Below, in pieces: positions 34,522-45,758 of a stretch of DNA of 64,000 bases. The translations under genes were made by a program, and so were the position numbers. The first letter of the stretch is position 1, and each line of letters starts with the position of its first letter. Below the pieces are notes generated by a model. It ran no database searches, was not told where the DNA came from, and saw nothing but the letters and a program-made list of their open reading frames with translations. The DNA comes from Pseudofabraea citricarpa (taxonomy: Eukaryota > Ascomycota > Leotiomycetes > Helotiales > Dermateaceae): positions 12,501-76,500 of the forward strand of contig JAPWGK010000001.1 in assembly GCA_029641185.1 (NCBI GenBank), written 5' to 3'.

Positions 34522-35210
34522 TTTTTTCTTTGAGATATGTGGATGGATGGTGCTGACAAACGTGAGAAGCTACCAATAGCTTCAGAACTGCAACGGAGGA
34601 GGTAGATAGCCTAAGGTACGTAATGGACAGGACTGTTCATGGAAGGATGTTGAGCTCTATATAAATAACCCTTCTTAGGCCGTTCAAGACATAGCATCTC
34701 ATCGATGCATATCACTTGAACAGCAAAACATGCTTGTTCGGTGGGGTTTTCCGACTCGGGAATAACATCTCTGGCACTAGATTGTGATTCTTCGCTTGAG
34801 TTTTCCGAGCTCGAATTTGGATTGGCTGGTCAACCATCCAATCCCTTCTCCTGCCAATTCAAGTTCTCTGACGGTCACCAGATGCTGACTTCACTTTCAT
34901 TTAAGGTGAGCGTGCAAAACTTGAGTGAATGTGGTGGCAGTAAAAGGGCTTGTCTCACCCATCAGGCTGTGTCGTTAACGTGGCACCCTCAGCTTGGCGG
35001 GTATATCATTACGCCCCACCAGTCCTTTTCTCTTTACTAGCAACATAACTAGGTACTAAAAAAAAAGGTGTCCCCGGTAAACTGGTAGGCATTATGGTAT
35101 CCTGCAACTTGAAGGTATATTTGACATTTCTTAATTTTCAACCTCGTCTTCTCACAATCGGCAAGAGAACCAAACTCGACAAAATTGATCTCCTCTCTAC
35201 TTCCAATAAG
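34522..35210. other. Intergenic region with TATA-like sequence
   Basis: Promoter of the oxidoreductase gene (minus strand) and upstream flank of the NACHT relic. TATATAAATA occurs at about 34658-34667. A 99-codon open frame at 34741-35040 has no recognisable feature. Confidence 0.4.
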
Positions 35211-37236
35211 ATGGGGGCACTTGTGGCCCTTGGATTGGCTAGTAACGTCGTTCAGTTCGTTGATTTTGTTTCAAAATTGGTAATCACTGGAGCTGAAGTG
35301 GCAGGCTCAGTTGAGAGAGCGACTGGACGAACATTGAACTGGAAAAGGTCTACGAAAGTCTTGATACATTTACGTCGAGACTGAAATCTAGAAAATATTT
35401 TGCCAATAAGAATCGCAGTGAAGAAGTTCGAGGTTTGCTTGATCATGGTAGCGAGATCGGTCAGCACCTCGAGCTTCAGTCGCATATCCGGTCCTTAGAG
35501 GAACTTGCTGCGGACTGCGGCATCCCATGCCAGAAGCTTCTGGAGATGGTCGCAAAACTTCAGATTAAAAGACCTCCTAGCCAAACATTTAAGTCATTTA
35601 TGGCAGCATTAAGAACAGCTTGGAGTAGCAAGAAAATAAAGGACCTAGAAGAAAGGCTGGATCGATACCAGAGAATGATATCACTGCATTCCTTCCCATT
35701 GTTAAAGTATACCAACAATGATCATTCATCAGAAACATACTAATCGGAAGTTTTCCAGCCAACAGCAGTGTTTTATGATCCACGCAGTAGAAAAGCTACG
35801 AGACAAAAGTTTGGAGTTGAGAGTGGATCAAGTGGCAAGGTTCGGTGAGATTACCAAGCGGCTGGAAGAAATTAGTAAAGCTCTCCCATCAGATCCAAAC
35901 GAGGTAGCAGTTGGTTCGGACGGCGAACCTTCTCTGGACCGCGAGAGCGTGGCATTTCTATTCAAACAGGTTGCTCGTTCAAACGGCAGGACCCGCAACT
36001 TTGGTACAGAAGACATCCAAAGTCTGGTGGAGGGAATCTCAAGTCTAGCTTTGACAGAAGAGGATCTGGCAATTATAGCTACGGAACAGGCATTCTTAAA
36101 GAGCTTGAACTTTGCTTCTCGGTCATTTCGACATCATGATATCTCTATGGCACATAAAAAAACGTTCCGGTGGACATTAGAAGACCTGACTCGAGAACGA
36201 CTGGATTCACCGTTATGCCTGTGGCTAAAGCAAGGAGCAGGAATATTCTGGGTTTCCGGAAAGGCGGCTCTGGCAAGTTAACACCGATGAAATTTATCGC
36301 TGATCATGATAGAACACGAAGTTTTCTTGAAGAATGGGCTAGCCCAAAGAAACTAGTTACCGGGACACACTACTTTTGATCCGCAGGAACAACCATGCAA
36401 AAGTCACAACAAGGCCTTCTCTGTTCTTTGCTTTACGACATTTGCCGCTTGTGCCCCGAGGAGATACCTGATATATGTCCCAATAGATGGACAATAATAA
36501 TCCCTGTAGATTCTACTCATGCCAATGAGTGGTCTACACATGAGATGCATGAGGCGCTCCGAACTTTGGCCCGTCGTCCTGCTACAAAAGCCAAATACTG
36601 CATGTTTATCGACGGTATAGATGAGTTTGACGAAGATCATTTTGAGTTGTTTCAGATTTTGAAGGAATTATCTGCCTCACTCAATATTAAATGCTGTCTT
36701 TCAAGCAGACCACTGAGTATTTTTGAGGATTCCTTTGGGACAGGCTAATATCAAAAACTTTATATCCATGACTTAACGTGGCAGGATATTTCGGCTTATG
36801 CTCAAAGCCGATTGATCGAAGATCCTCGATGGAACGAGATTGCCTTCTCTAAGGAGGAAAGGGAATCGGTAATTAACGCAATCATTGAGAGAGCCGATGG
36901 TGTTTTCTTATGGGTATTATAGTATTACTTGTCACAAGATCCCTGAGAGACGGGTTAGTAAATTGCGACACGGTACGAGACTTGCAAGAGAGATTGGAAA
37001 GTCTCCCAATACATCTTGAAGCGTTCTTCAAACACATGTTGGAGTTTGTTGAAGGTCACTACCACAAGAAAATGGCAAGGATTCTGCGGATAGCGATCAA
37101 CGCGAGACATTCACTCGATTTGCAGTTCTATCATATTCATGAATATGAAGCGGAAGACGAAGATTATGCCCTGAACAAATCAACCGCGTCACATTCTCCT
37201 GCTAGACTAGACGTTACTCTTGATGAGTGCCGGTGA
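35211..37236 (+). pseudogene. Decayed NACHT-domain (STAND/NLR-like) gene
   Basis: Reading frames from all phases together trace one fungal NACHT protein. The N-terminal domain (MGALVALGLASNVVQFVDFVSKL) is followed by a helical region (LEERLDRYQRMISLH; RFGEITKRLEEISKAL), a Walker A region (FWVSGK / GSGK), Walker B (MFIDGIDEFDE), CCLSSRPL and a winged-helix-like segment (LVTRSLRDGL). At least four frameshifts (near 35338, 35745, 36270 and 36922) and two in-frame stops (TGA near 36377 where Trp is expected; TAA near 36748) break it. The Walker A shift is consistent with loss of one G. None of these breaks fits a GT-AG intron. No C-terminal repeat domain remains. Intact homologues act in heterokaryon incompatibility or innate recognition; this copy should be non-functional. 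Confidence 0.85.
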
Positions 37237-37758
37237 CGAATAAATGCCCGATGTATATTGTAGTATGCAACTAGAAATTTGAACTGTAGCAATATCCCGA
37301 TCCGCCGTAGAATACTGATAATATAATGATGATGCATTTCAAATAACTAATTATACATTAGAGATTGTATCTTGTCCATATTTTGAATCCCACTTTACTC
37401 GCTCACGTATTGCCATCGAGATCGCATTAAGTACAAATGGCTTTCATGAACAAATAATTGAGTTGGTTAAATCAAGAGTGAGGACATGAGAGCCGGAAGC
37501 TTGGGGAAGATCGAAGCTAGTGGATAGCACCTCGGAATTCAGCTTCCGAAAGAAATGCCCTGCGGATCTCGGGATTTAAGCCCGATTTTGGCGCTGGGCT
37601 GCGATTCGAAACTCAACATGGGTTGTTGGTGGCTTCTGTGGGGATTGGATAATTATGCGGGGAACAATCGTATATTTATTCGTTTCCCCGTCCGACAAAG
37701 TATCAATCTCGTCATCTCGTCATTTCTTAATCTCAAAATCCCCTACAGATAAGAGAAA
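37237..37758. other. Intergenic region, promoter of the PhyH-like gene
   Basis: 3' flank of the NACHT relic, with weak AT-rich sequence. The PhyH-like gene promoter lies toward 37759 and contains a CGG-N10-CCG site. Confidence 0.4.
37533..37548. promoter_or_regulatory. CGG-N10-CCG candidate Zn2Cys6 dimer site
   Basis: CGGAATTCAGCTTCCG, 211 bp before the PhyH-like start codon. Inverted CGG triplets at fixed spacing are the classical target layout of dimeric Zn2Cys6 regulators, two of which are encoded nearby. Confidence 0.35.
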
Positions 37759-38958
37759 ATGGCCATTCCCATACTCAAGACTACTCTTCGTGGCTCCACC
37801 ATACCATCTCGCGTTTTTTCCATCAAGGCAGAACCATCGCTCTCTTCTTTTCAGAAACTTTGTTCTCAGACGGTCGTTCAACAAGACTATCCACTCTCCT
37901 CGTCAGTTTCGTCAAACATACCAATTTATGATCTTTCCGGCTTTGATAAGAGCGACAAAGACATCCATGCACAACTGCAGGCTGAATGGCATCATATTCT
38001 GTTTTCTGGTCCTGGGGTAGTTGTTGTTCAAAACATGTATCAAAACAAGAGCCTTTTGAATGAGGTCAATTCGGTATACAGGGGAATTATCGAGTCTGAA
38101 AGGCAAGGATTAACAAAAGGCGATCACTTCGCAAGTGGATCTGCCAATGATAGAATCTGGAATTCTTTCAGCAAACACGGCTTGTCGCAACCTTCTTCCT
38201 TTGTAGAATACTACTCGAATCCATGGCTGGCCTCGATGTGTGAAGCATGGCTTGGACCCGCATATCGTATCACCAGTCAAGTAAACATAGTGAAACCAGG
38301 AGGAGCTTCTCAAGTTAGCCATCGAGACTATCACTTGGGCTTCCAAACCGCCGAAGCGTGCGAAAGGTTTCCAATCGCCACTCAAATAGCTAGCCAGTTG
38401 CTCACACTTCAAGGAGCGGTGGCACATAGCGATATGCCCATCGAAAGTGGGCCAACAAGACTCCTACCCTTCAGTCAACGATTTGACGAAGGCTACATGG
38501 CATATCGCCTCTCTAACTTCACAGAATATTTCTTGAATAACTATGTCAGCTTGCCCTTATCCATGGGTGATGGACTTTTTTTCAACCCTGCTCTTTTCCA
38601 TGCAGCTGGAGAAAATATCACCAAAGACGTAAATCGTTCAGCCAATCTTCTTCAAGTAAGCAGCGCATTTGCAAAGCCAATGGAATCGATCGAGACATAT
38701 CCTCTAATTGAAAAGTCTTGGGATATCTTGAAGATGAAGTTTCATAAGGAAGGGGATAGCGAGGAGGTTCGGGCTTACATAAGTGCTGTCGCTGAGGGCT
38801 ACCCATTCCCAACGAATCTGGACAGGCGGCCTCCAGCACCTGGTGGGATGGCGCCAGAAACTGAACAGCAACTCATGACAAGGGGCTTGAATGAATATTG
38901 GAACACCCAGCAGATGACTGAAGCACTACGAAGAATGCAACATGACTCTAGAGCGTGA
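37759..38958 (+). CDS. Phytanoyl-CoA dioxygenase (PhyH) family enzyme
   Basis: A single exon of 399 aa. PhyH-family Fe(II)/2-oxoglutarate residues are visible: HxD in QVSHRDYHLGFQ, a distal His in FNPALFHAAGENIT, and the Arg of NRSANLLQ. The stretch SDMPIESGPTRLLPFSQ is typical of fungal PhyH-like enzymes found in metabolite clusters. The N-terminal about 50 residues are Ser-rich with basic residues and could be a weak mitochondrial leader. It should hydroxylate a small organic substrate; phytanoyl-CoA itself is unlikely. It is convergent with the MFS transporter gene and is the second 2OG-dependent oxygenase in this island. Confidence 0.88.
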   Translation: MAIPILKTTLRGSTIPSRVFSIKAEPSLSSFQKLCSQTVVQQDYPLSSSVSSNIPIYDLSGFDKSDKDIHAQLQAEWHHILFSGPGVVVVQNMYQNKSLLNEVNSVYRGIIESERQGLTKGDHFASGSANDRIWNSFSKHGLSQPSSFVEYYSNPWLASMCEAWLGPAYRITSQVNIVKPGGASQVSHRDYHLGFQTAEACERFPIATQIASQLLTLQGAVAHSDMPIESGPTRLLPFSQRFDEGYMAYRLSNFTEYFLNNYVSLPLSMGDGLFFNPALFHAAGENITKDVNRSANLLQVSSAFAKPMESIETYPLIEKSWDILKMKFHKEGDSEEVRAYISAVAEGYPFPTNLDRRPPAPGGMAPETEQQLMTRGLNEYWNTQQMTEALRRMQHDSRA

Positions 38959-39072
38959 GCTAATTTTATTTGTCAACTAGAAACTTGAGCCAAATTGAAC
39001 CAGAGTGAAATTTCTATGCAGGAGTGGGGATTTGTAGAAATAATCGGACCTATAAGACACATAAAACAACTG

Positions 39073-40397
39073 TCATATCTTTCCAAGAATGCCTTCTGGG
39101 GTTGTAGCCTTACTCAAAAGCGCAATGAAACCAGCAACCAAACACATGACGCCACTGAATATTGATACTTGCAAAAATCCTCCATATCTTTCGACAAGGG
39201 CCCCATTGACTGGAGGGCCAATTAATACTGCAAAAGAACCAATAGCCATTCCCATCCCCATATAGGTCCCAATGTCCCGAGGGTCTTTAGAGCAAATGGA
39301 GTATGCAGCTGAAGCTCCAGAGATTAGCGTCCCCGAAAAAAACCCAAATGCAATTGAGTATATGACCAATTCTGTAGTCGTTTTCGCGCTGTTCAAGCAG
39401 GTTATAATAATGCCAGTGACTATTCCCCCGAAAGCAAGCATGTTCAGTCGTCCATACCTATCTGCCAGAACACCCGGAATAATGCGACCAAACGTAGAGG
39501 CTGCATTGATAACAGCAAGGAGATACGAGGCCAGTGTTGCATCCATGCCTCTTGTGACAGCATATGTTGGAATGAAGAAGAGTGGAGTGAACATGCCGAG
39601 GAGCATGAAGAAAAAAGACATTGTTATAAGGACATATTTCGCATCTTTGAAGGCCGTTCCTATGAAGAACGTGGCTTTCCTTGGTGGCAGGCGAGACTTG
39701 ATGGTCAAACATGAGAAAGCCATGAGGGGCATTATGGTGAAACCAATGACTCGTACCGACCATCCAAATCCCAGCGAGGAGCTGTTTAGCATTTTGGACA
39801 ACGCAATAGGAATAACGACACCACCAATGGATGAACCAGATATGACCACCCCCAAAGCAGCCGCTCGTCTTTTGTCGAAGTATTGCGAGACCGCCGCAAG
39901 TGCTGGGAACTGCAGAATTCCCATGGCTATCCCCATTAAAACACCTTGCGCTAGCATAAATTGCCAATACTCGGAGCATAAACTGATCATCATCATGGCA
40001 AATATGTAGATGACCACAGCAGGTCTTATAACCTGTTTATATGTTAGCTAATTGACGTGAACTTTATTGGGTATGGGTAACATGCCCATACGCCAAAACG
40101 ATCAAACAAAGGTCCTCCAATAGCGCCTCCTGCAAACTGCATGAAAGCTGATAGGGATCCAATCCAAGCAATCTTGTCTAAGGATTCATCCTGGAGCTGA
40201 TTTGCTTTATAGTACTCTTGAAAAATCCCAAACGAATTCGAGAACCCTAAGCATGAGAAAAACATGCAGGCACCCCCAGCCGCAACAAGCCATGCCTGGA
40301 GGCCACCATCAGGCGCTTTGTCAAGATCTGTGGTATTTAACTGGTCCAATTCCTCGTCTTTTGGCGAAACTTGGTTATCTTTATCTGGAGTCGCCAT
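39073..40397 (-). CDS. MFS transporter, monocarboxylate-transporter-like
   Basis: Exons 40092-40397 and 39073-40032 (phase 0, 59-bp intron) give 421 aa. The N-terminus is hydrophilic and acidic, then PDGGLQAWLVAAGGACMFF (the D-G-G start of helix 1 that marks the SLC16-like fungal group), SFGIFQEYY, and GPLFDRFGV before the intron. About twelve hydrophobic segments follow. The central loop is short, and a second RYGR-type motif (GVLADRYGRLNML) is present. It is probably a plasma-membrane carrier for an organic acid or a cluster product. Its divergent promoter is shared with a Zn2Cys6 regulator, which suggests co-regulation. Confidence 0.9.
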
Positions 40398-40566
40398 GTC
40401 GCAACAGGAAATGCGATTGACTCTTCGCTTATTTTTGAAATGATAAGGAGAGAAAATTGCGGGATCTTGTAAGGTCGGAAGTAAAGCAAAGAAATATATA
40501 TCGTGGTACATAAATATCGAACTTCTTGGAAGATAAAACTTGATAGGAATATTGCTCCTGGACGAA

Positions 40567-40776
40567 GATGATATATCTCGGAGATAGTAGTGCACACGGA
40601 TGCTGACGCGAGCTCGGACTCGGGAGTCGGGAGTCGATAATCGGTAAATGTTGAGCATTAGAGACCAAAAGCGCACATGCTGACTTTACCTTCCTTCAAC
40701 AACATCCCACAACTCTTCGGTTTTTATCTCTTTGGAGCCAACTAGGAAAAAGTGATACCCTCGGAGATATATCATC
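40567..40776. repeat. Inverted repeat in the MFS/regulator promoter
   Basis: GATGATATATCTCGGAG (40567-40583) and CTCGGAGATATATCATC (40760-40776) are inverted copies of each other with one mismatch, about 176 bp apart. Each contains CGG and lies in the 449-bp divergent promoter. Confidence 0.6.
40612..40646. promoter_or_regulatory. Five tandem 7-bp NTCGGNA-type units
   Basis: The units are GCTCGGA, CTCGGGA, GTCGGGA, GTCGATA and ATCGGTA, in direct 7-bp register. Four of five contain CGG. Placement between the MFS transporter and the regulator suggests a binding array for a Zn2Cys6 protein, perhaps the adjacent one. Confidence 0.45.
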
Positions 40777-40846
40777 AATCTGACATATCTTCGGAAGACT
40801 TGTAATTGGGCTCAATGCGAATCAGTAGCGGCGATAAGCCACAGCC

Positions 40847-43269
40847 ATGACCGAACCCGAACGGCGACGCCGACGTCCAGCTGTGTAGGTCATAACTTTA
40901 TGTCGATGTTCTGTGCTGACGATGCGACAATACAGCTCATGCTCTCTCTGCAGGAAACGGAAAATTCGATGCAATCGGGAAACTCCTTGCAACAATTGTG
41001 TGCGGTCCAGGAGTGGGACGAACTGTATTTATGAGAATCATCCTTCTCAACCTCCGCGGCAACGTCTGGGGCATAGCCAAACAGTTCCAGCTGGCCTGGC
41101 CCGAGAGTCCACGGAGCCTCTCTCTATTAATCACGATGAAAATACGAGCAGAACTTCGATAGTCCTGAGTAAACCATCGTCATCAGTGACAAGTGCTTCA
41201 ACTCCTGCTAGCCAAATATCTGCCCTGGATGTCGACTTGATGAAGAGAAAAATCAGTGAACTTGAAGAGCAGTTGTCTCAATTGACGCAGACGTCTGCAA
41301 AGTCTCTTATTGCCAACCCGGATTCTAATATAGAGACTACAGCATCAAGTATAGGTGGAACTTTCCATGTTCACCATGAAAGCCGCTTGTTTGGCGAAGC
41401 TCATGTCATTAGCCGTAGTGTTATGCACAAGACTCGTCTTTTTGGCCAAAGCCATTGGATTAATGGATCTACACTAGTAAGTCATTGTTTAATATTTTGG
41501 ATATGTAGGCTTAATAATCATTAGTTTCTCGATTTATTGAAGTTGATTGAACCTCATATACGAGAAGAGACATCAAAGGCTTCCCTTGGTATGAAAAGGT
41601 GTAAATCTTTAGCAAAATTTATTAAATCGGGACGAGTACCTCCATGGCCATCACCACCAAGTAGCGATTTGCCCTCTAGAGAGGTTGCTGACCAGCTTGT
41701 CAACTGCTACCTCCGGACGACTGAAACTGTTTATCGAATACTGCATATCCCTAACTTCCGCAGAGACTATGAGGCACTTTGGGGTTCGGATGCCAATCTC
41801 AATGCAGAATTTCTAATTCAACTCAAGCTGGTTTTCGCGATTGGAGCTACTACATACGATGAGCATTTTTCCCTCCGTTCTTCTGCTGTTCATTGGGTGT
41901 ATGAGGCTCAGACCTGGATCTCAGAGCCAGAATTTAAGTTGCGGCTCACCATTCAATCCCTACAGACTACCCTTCTACTATTGATCGCTCGAGAGACAGC
42001 ATGTGTGGGGGGAGCTCTGATCTGGATCTCAGCTGGTGCGCTTCTCAGATCAGCAATGTATATGGGATTGCATAGAGATCCTTCTCATCTACCAAAGAGG
42101 ACTGTGTTCGCTGCGGAGATGCGCCGAAGGCTATGGAATACGATTTTGGAGATAACTTTGCAATCAAGTATGTACTCTGGCGGACCTCCCCTCATCACTC
42201 TTGAAGACTTTGATACTCTGCCCCCTGGAAATTTCAATGACGACCAACTTTTGGCCGACAGTCCTGTGCCAATAGCAGATAGCCATTTCACTCAAGTCTC
42301 TATTGCAATAGCTCTCCGTAAGACAATTCCAGTCCGCCTCGCAATTATCAAATTCTTGAACGATCTCAGCTCCAATGGTACATACGAGGGAGCCCTTCGA
42401 CTTGATGATGATTTGAGGATATCTTATAAAGCACTTTGTCGAACTCTTCAAGGATATAGCTCAATCATTGAGGGATCTCCGTCTCAGTTTGAAATACATA
42501 TAGTGGATTTCATTATGCTTCGTTACCTCTCGTCCATTCATATGCCATTTTTTGGTCCAGCATTACACGGCAGAGCATATGCATTCTCGAGAAAGGTAGT
42601 AGTCGATACATCGCTTAAAATCTGGTGTGCAGCATACCCATCCACGTCGATCATGGATACTCAATCCCGTATTGCGGGTTCGCTGGATCATGATGACTTT
42701 GCTCGATTCACGATGGGTGGTTCTGGATTCTTCCGCACTGTTGCCTACCAGGCTTGCTTCGTGATAGCAGCGGAACTTAAAACCCAGCTTCAAGAGGGAG
42801 AAAGTCTAGGTCCTGTCCCCTTAAGACGGGATCTACTTTCTGTGTTAAATGATGGTAAATCTTGGAATTTGCAGTGCATCAAAGCCGGAGAGACCAATAT
42901 CAAAGGTTATTTGGTCATGTGCATGTTTTCTGCATATATCGACGGACAAATGAAAGGTCTTGCGAAGGATGAGTTGACGAAGAATTTAGTCAGGGCTTTA
43001 GAAGAATGTGAAGATATATGCGTGTCGATGCTCGAAGAAATGGCGGCTCGGGGTCAAAGTGAGGGAAATTTGGATCAACTCAATCAAATGTCTTCGAATA
43101 CCCCCAACCTAATGGAAGCTTGGGACTTTATCGTAAGTCAAGAATTGTCATCATAGACCTTTCTCTCACTCACAAATTACATCAGATGTCAGAATCCCAC
43201 TTCAATATCGGTAACGAGGATCCAACGAGCTGGATGTTCAATGATGAAATATCAGAGCTATCTTGGTAA
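40847..43269 (+). CDS. Zn2Cys6 fungal transcription factor (second pathway regulator)
   Basis: Four exons (40847-40884, 40936-41476, 41525-43132, 43186-43269) keep phase and give about 756 aa. The N-terminus is MTEPERRRRRPAV, then across intron 1 the binuclear cluster CSLCRKRKIRCNRETPCNNC...NCIYE. A linker, a coiled-coil-like stretch (DLMKRKISELEEQLSQLTQ), and the fungal-specific middle homology region follow (LVFAIGATTYDE, GALLRSAMYMGLHRDP, EMRRRLWNTILEI). It is probably a nuclear activator or repressor of the flanking genes: it is divergent from the MFS transporter gene and 650 bp upstream of the amidase. CGG repeat arrays lie on both sides of the gene. Confidence 0.9.
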
Positions 43270-43921
43270 AGAAAAAGAGTCCAGAACAAAATCATTGGAT
43301 GCCTGATATTCCCTGGGATTGCAATTTGCCAGGCAAGATTCCGGTATCTTTGTAGGGGGTTGCCGGATATCTATAACGCATGGCCCTGCTGTGACTTTTC
43401 CAAACATGTATATTATCGATTTGGGGATTTAGAATGAATTTCCAAGAATGTATGGGGGTAAACAACACAAAATAAAATAAGTTTGTAAGTAGAAATGCAT
43501 TCTCACTTTCCACTTATCATGCTACGAGCAATCCTTTTTGCAACGACTTCTATTTTGTGCCGGGTAGCGAACACCTGTTCCGGGTCAGAAATCCGGGTAC
43601 CGGGTACCGGGTATGCTTATGATTTTGGTTGATAATAGCGCAACCGGTAATTCAATGCGGCTGCTTGGCCAGGAACTGTAAATTGATCAGCTAGTTCGTA
43701 GGAGTGATGAGAGCGGACCTGTGGAGCCAGAAGTGAGTTTGCCATTCCTCACCGGACTCCGAAATATTATTCAAATCCTGTTCACATCCTGGCGCACGTT
43801 TTTTCTGTGCTGTCATCATGCCTCGGCTTCTTGATGAGAATGTTAAAAGTGGTGCTTAGGGCCACTCGGAGCTTTCAGTCGAAGTCTGCCTATTCGTTGC
43901 TGGCGTTCATATTCATAAGCA
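43270..43921. other. Intergenic region, amidase promoter
   Basis: This holds the CCGGGTA array (43560-43613). A short ORF at 43807-44004 overlaps the amidase start in another frame and is not supported. Confidence 0.4.
43560..43613. promoter_or_regulatory. Five CCGGGT(A/C) direct repeats
   Basis: CCGGGTA at 43560, CCGGGTC at 43580, then three head-to-tail CCGGGTA at 43593, 43600 and 43607. All lie 300-360 bp before the amidase start and just downstream of the Zn2Cys6 regulator gene. The 7-bp period equals that of the array on the regulator's other side. Confidence 0.5.
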
Positions 43922-45758
43922 ATGACGACAATCTCACTACAATCGAATTCTCCAGTTCTGGATGGGGAGGCAACCAGCCAGGCGGATCAGCAAGACCATG
44001 TTAGATCATGGCAGGAGATTTCGAAATCCAAACAAGAGATTAGGGATAGCTTGATTCCCCGAGCCTGGCAACTCAATAAACAATACCCTCCAGGCTCGAA
44101 AGTTATCAACGTTCCAACCAGTTGTGGGATATTAACAGACCCGGAGGTTAAAATTACCACCGACTATGATGCCATTGCACTCGTTGGTTTGATGAAAACT
44201 GGTCTACTCACTTGTGAGGAAGTTACGACGGCATTTTGCAAGCGAGCTGCAATTGCACAACAATTAGTATCTATACCTTTCCAGAAAAGGAAACTCCTTG
44301 CTGACATTATTCAGACGAATTGTCTGACTGAAATTTTCTTTGATCAAGCGATCGCTAGAGCAAAGTCCCTCGATGTTAAACGGAAAACCTCTGGAGGTAC
44401 CGATTTGGGACCATTATTTGGCTTACCAATTTCGTTGAAAGACTCTTTCTTTGTACCAGGATTCGACGCCACGATTGGATTTGTCGCCAATGCAAATAAA
44501 CCAGCAACAGAAACTGGAGCCCTTGTTGATATATTGCTTGAACTTGGTGCCGTCCTTCATTGCAAGACAAATGTTCCTCAGACCACGATGACATGTGATT
44601 CTCACAATAACATCTGGGGAAGAACTGTAAACCCATATAATACGTCTTTTACTGCTGGGGGCTCCTCTGGTGGCGAAGGTACCTTAATAGCCATGGGTGG
44701 CAGCATAATTGGAATAGGCACAGATCTTGCCGGGTCAATCCGCATACCAGCTCACTGTAACGGGGTATATGGTTTGAAGCCTAGCTCATCTATTGTTCCC
44801 TTTGGTGGTCAAGAGTATCCGGTTAACCCTGGATACCCATACTTTGCCGTTAGCGGTGGACCAGTTGCAAGGTCTCTTCAAGACTGTCGCTTGTTTCTCC
44901 AGTCTCTATTGGAAGCAGAGCCTTGGAGAAGAGATGCGTTTACATCAAATCTCCCTTGGGTAGGGAAAAATATTGATCTGTCTGCTAGAAAACTGCGAAT
45001 AGGTGTCTCTAAAGACAATGGCCTATACACTCTAACTCCACCAATACAGTCAACACTGGACCAAACAATTCAAAAACTCGAGGCTGCTGGTCATGAAATA
45101 GTTCAAATCAATCTTCCAATGGTTCCCGAGATGATGACGGCCGTTGCAAAATATTTTTGTTTAGATGGTTTCAAGGTTAATATAAATCTTCGTTCAAACG
45201 GCCTTGCTAACAGCTGGTAGTTTGCTAAGGACAAAATCAAGGCCACAAATGAACCAGTTATCCCCTCTGTCCACAACATTGGGTTTATGAGTAATGACTC
45301 TCCTCTTCTCTCCATTGACGAATTTGCACAACTTAATGGAGGACGCCTCATGCACATTTACGTTTACCACAAGCTCTGGGAAGAGAATAACTTGGATGTC
45401 ATTCTTACGCCCACATCTTCTCACACAGCTGTGCCCCATGATAAGTGGAAGAGCCTTGATTACACAGTCATTTGGAACTATCTAGATTCCCCAGCTCTGT
45501 CGGTACCTTGTGGGTTTGTAGGTCCCGAGCACATCAAAGTTGAAAACGGGGCCAAATATGGCAATGTGGACCAGGAATACTATGAAATGTGTAAGCAGAT
45601 GCGATGAGCTACCGGAAGAGTGAGGTTAACACATGACAGACTCTGGACCAGTCGAGTATAGTGGATTGCCAACATCGATACAATTGATTGGAAGAAAGCT
45701 CGATGACGAAAGATTCTTACAAGTTGCGGATATTATAGATAGGGTGATAAATAGCTGA
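43922..45758 (+). CDS. Amidase (amidase signature family)
   Basis: Exons 43922-45175, 45221-45590 and 45640-45758 keep phase and give 580 aa. The Ser-cisSer-Lys catalytic set of the amidase signature family is present: Lys in GLPISLKDSF, cis-Ser in the Gly/Ser loop TAGGSSGGEGTLIAMGG, and nucleophile Ser in GIGTDLAGSIRIPAHCNGVYGLKP. The C-terminus GLPTSIQLIGRKLDDERFLQVADIID is typical of fungal acetamidase-like enzymes. It hydrolyses an amide to acid and ammonia; the substrate is unknown. An apparent TAG near 45218 lies inside a 45-bp intron with branch GCTAAC. The second intron also removes a stop at 45605. Confidence 0.9.

Noticed and set aside
36170..36379. Short ORF with P-loop-like GGSGK read as a separate small ATPase
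   Set aside because: It is one shifted frame of the decayed NACHT gene. Neighbouring frames continue the same protein on both sides.
39272..40009. 245-codon plus-strand ORF
   Set aside because: Antisense shadow of the MFS transporter, whose frame shows clear membrane helices and a consistent intron.
45176..45220. In-frame TAG in the amidase gene taken as a nonsense mutation
   Set aside because: A 45-bp intron with branch GCTAAC and AG acceptor removes it in phase and restores the family sequence.
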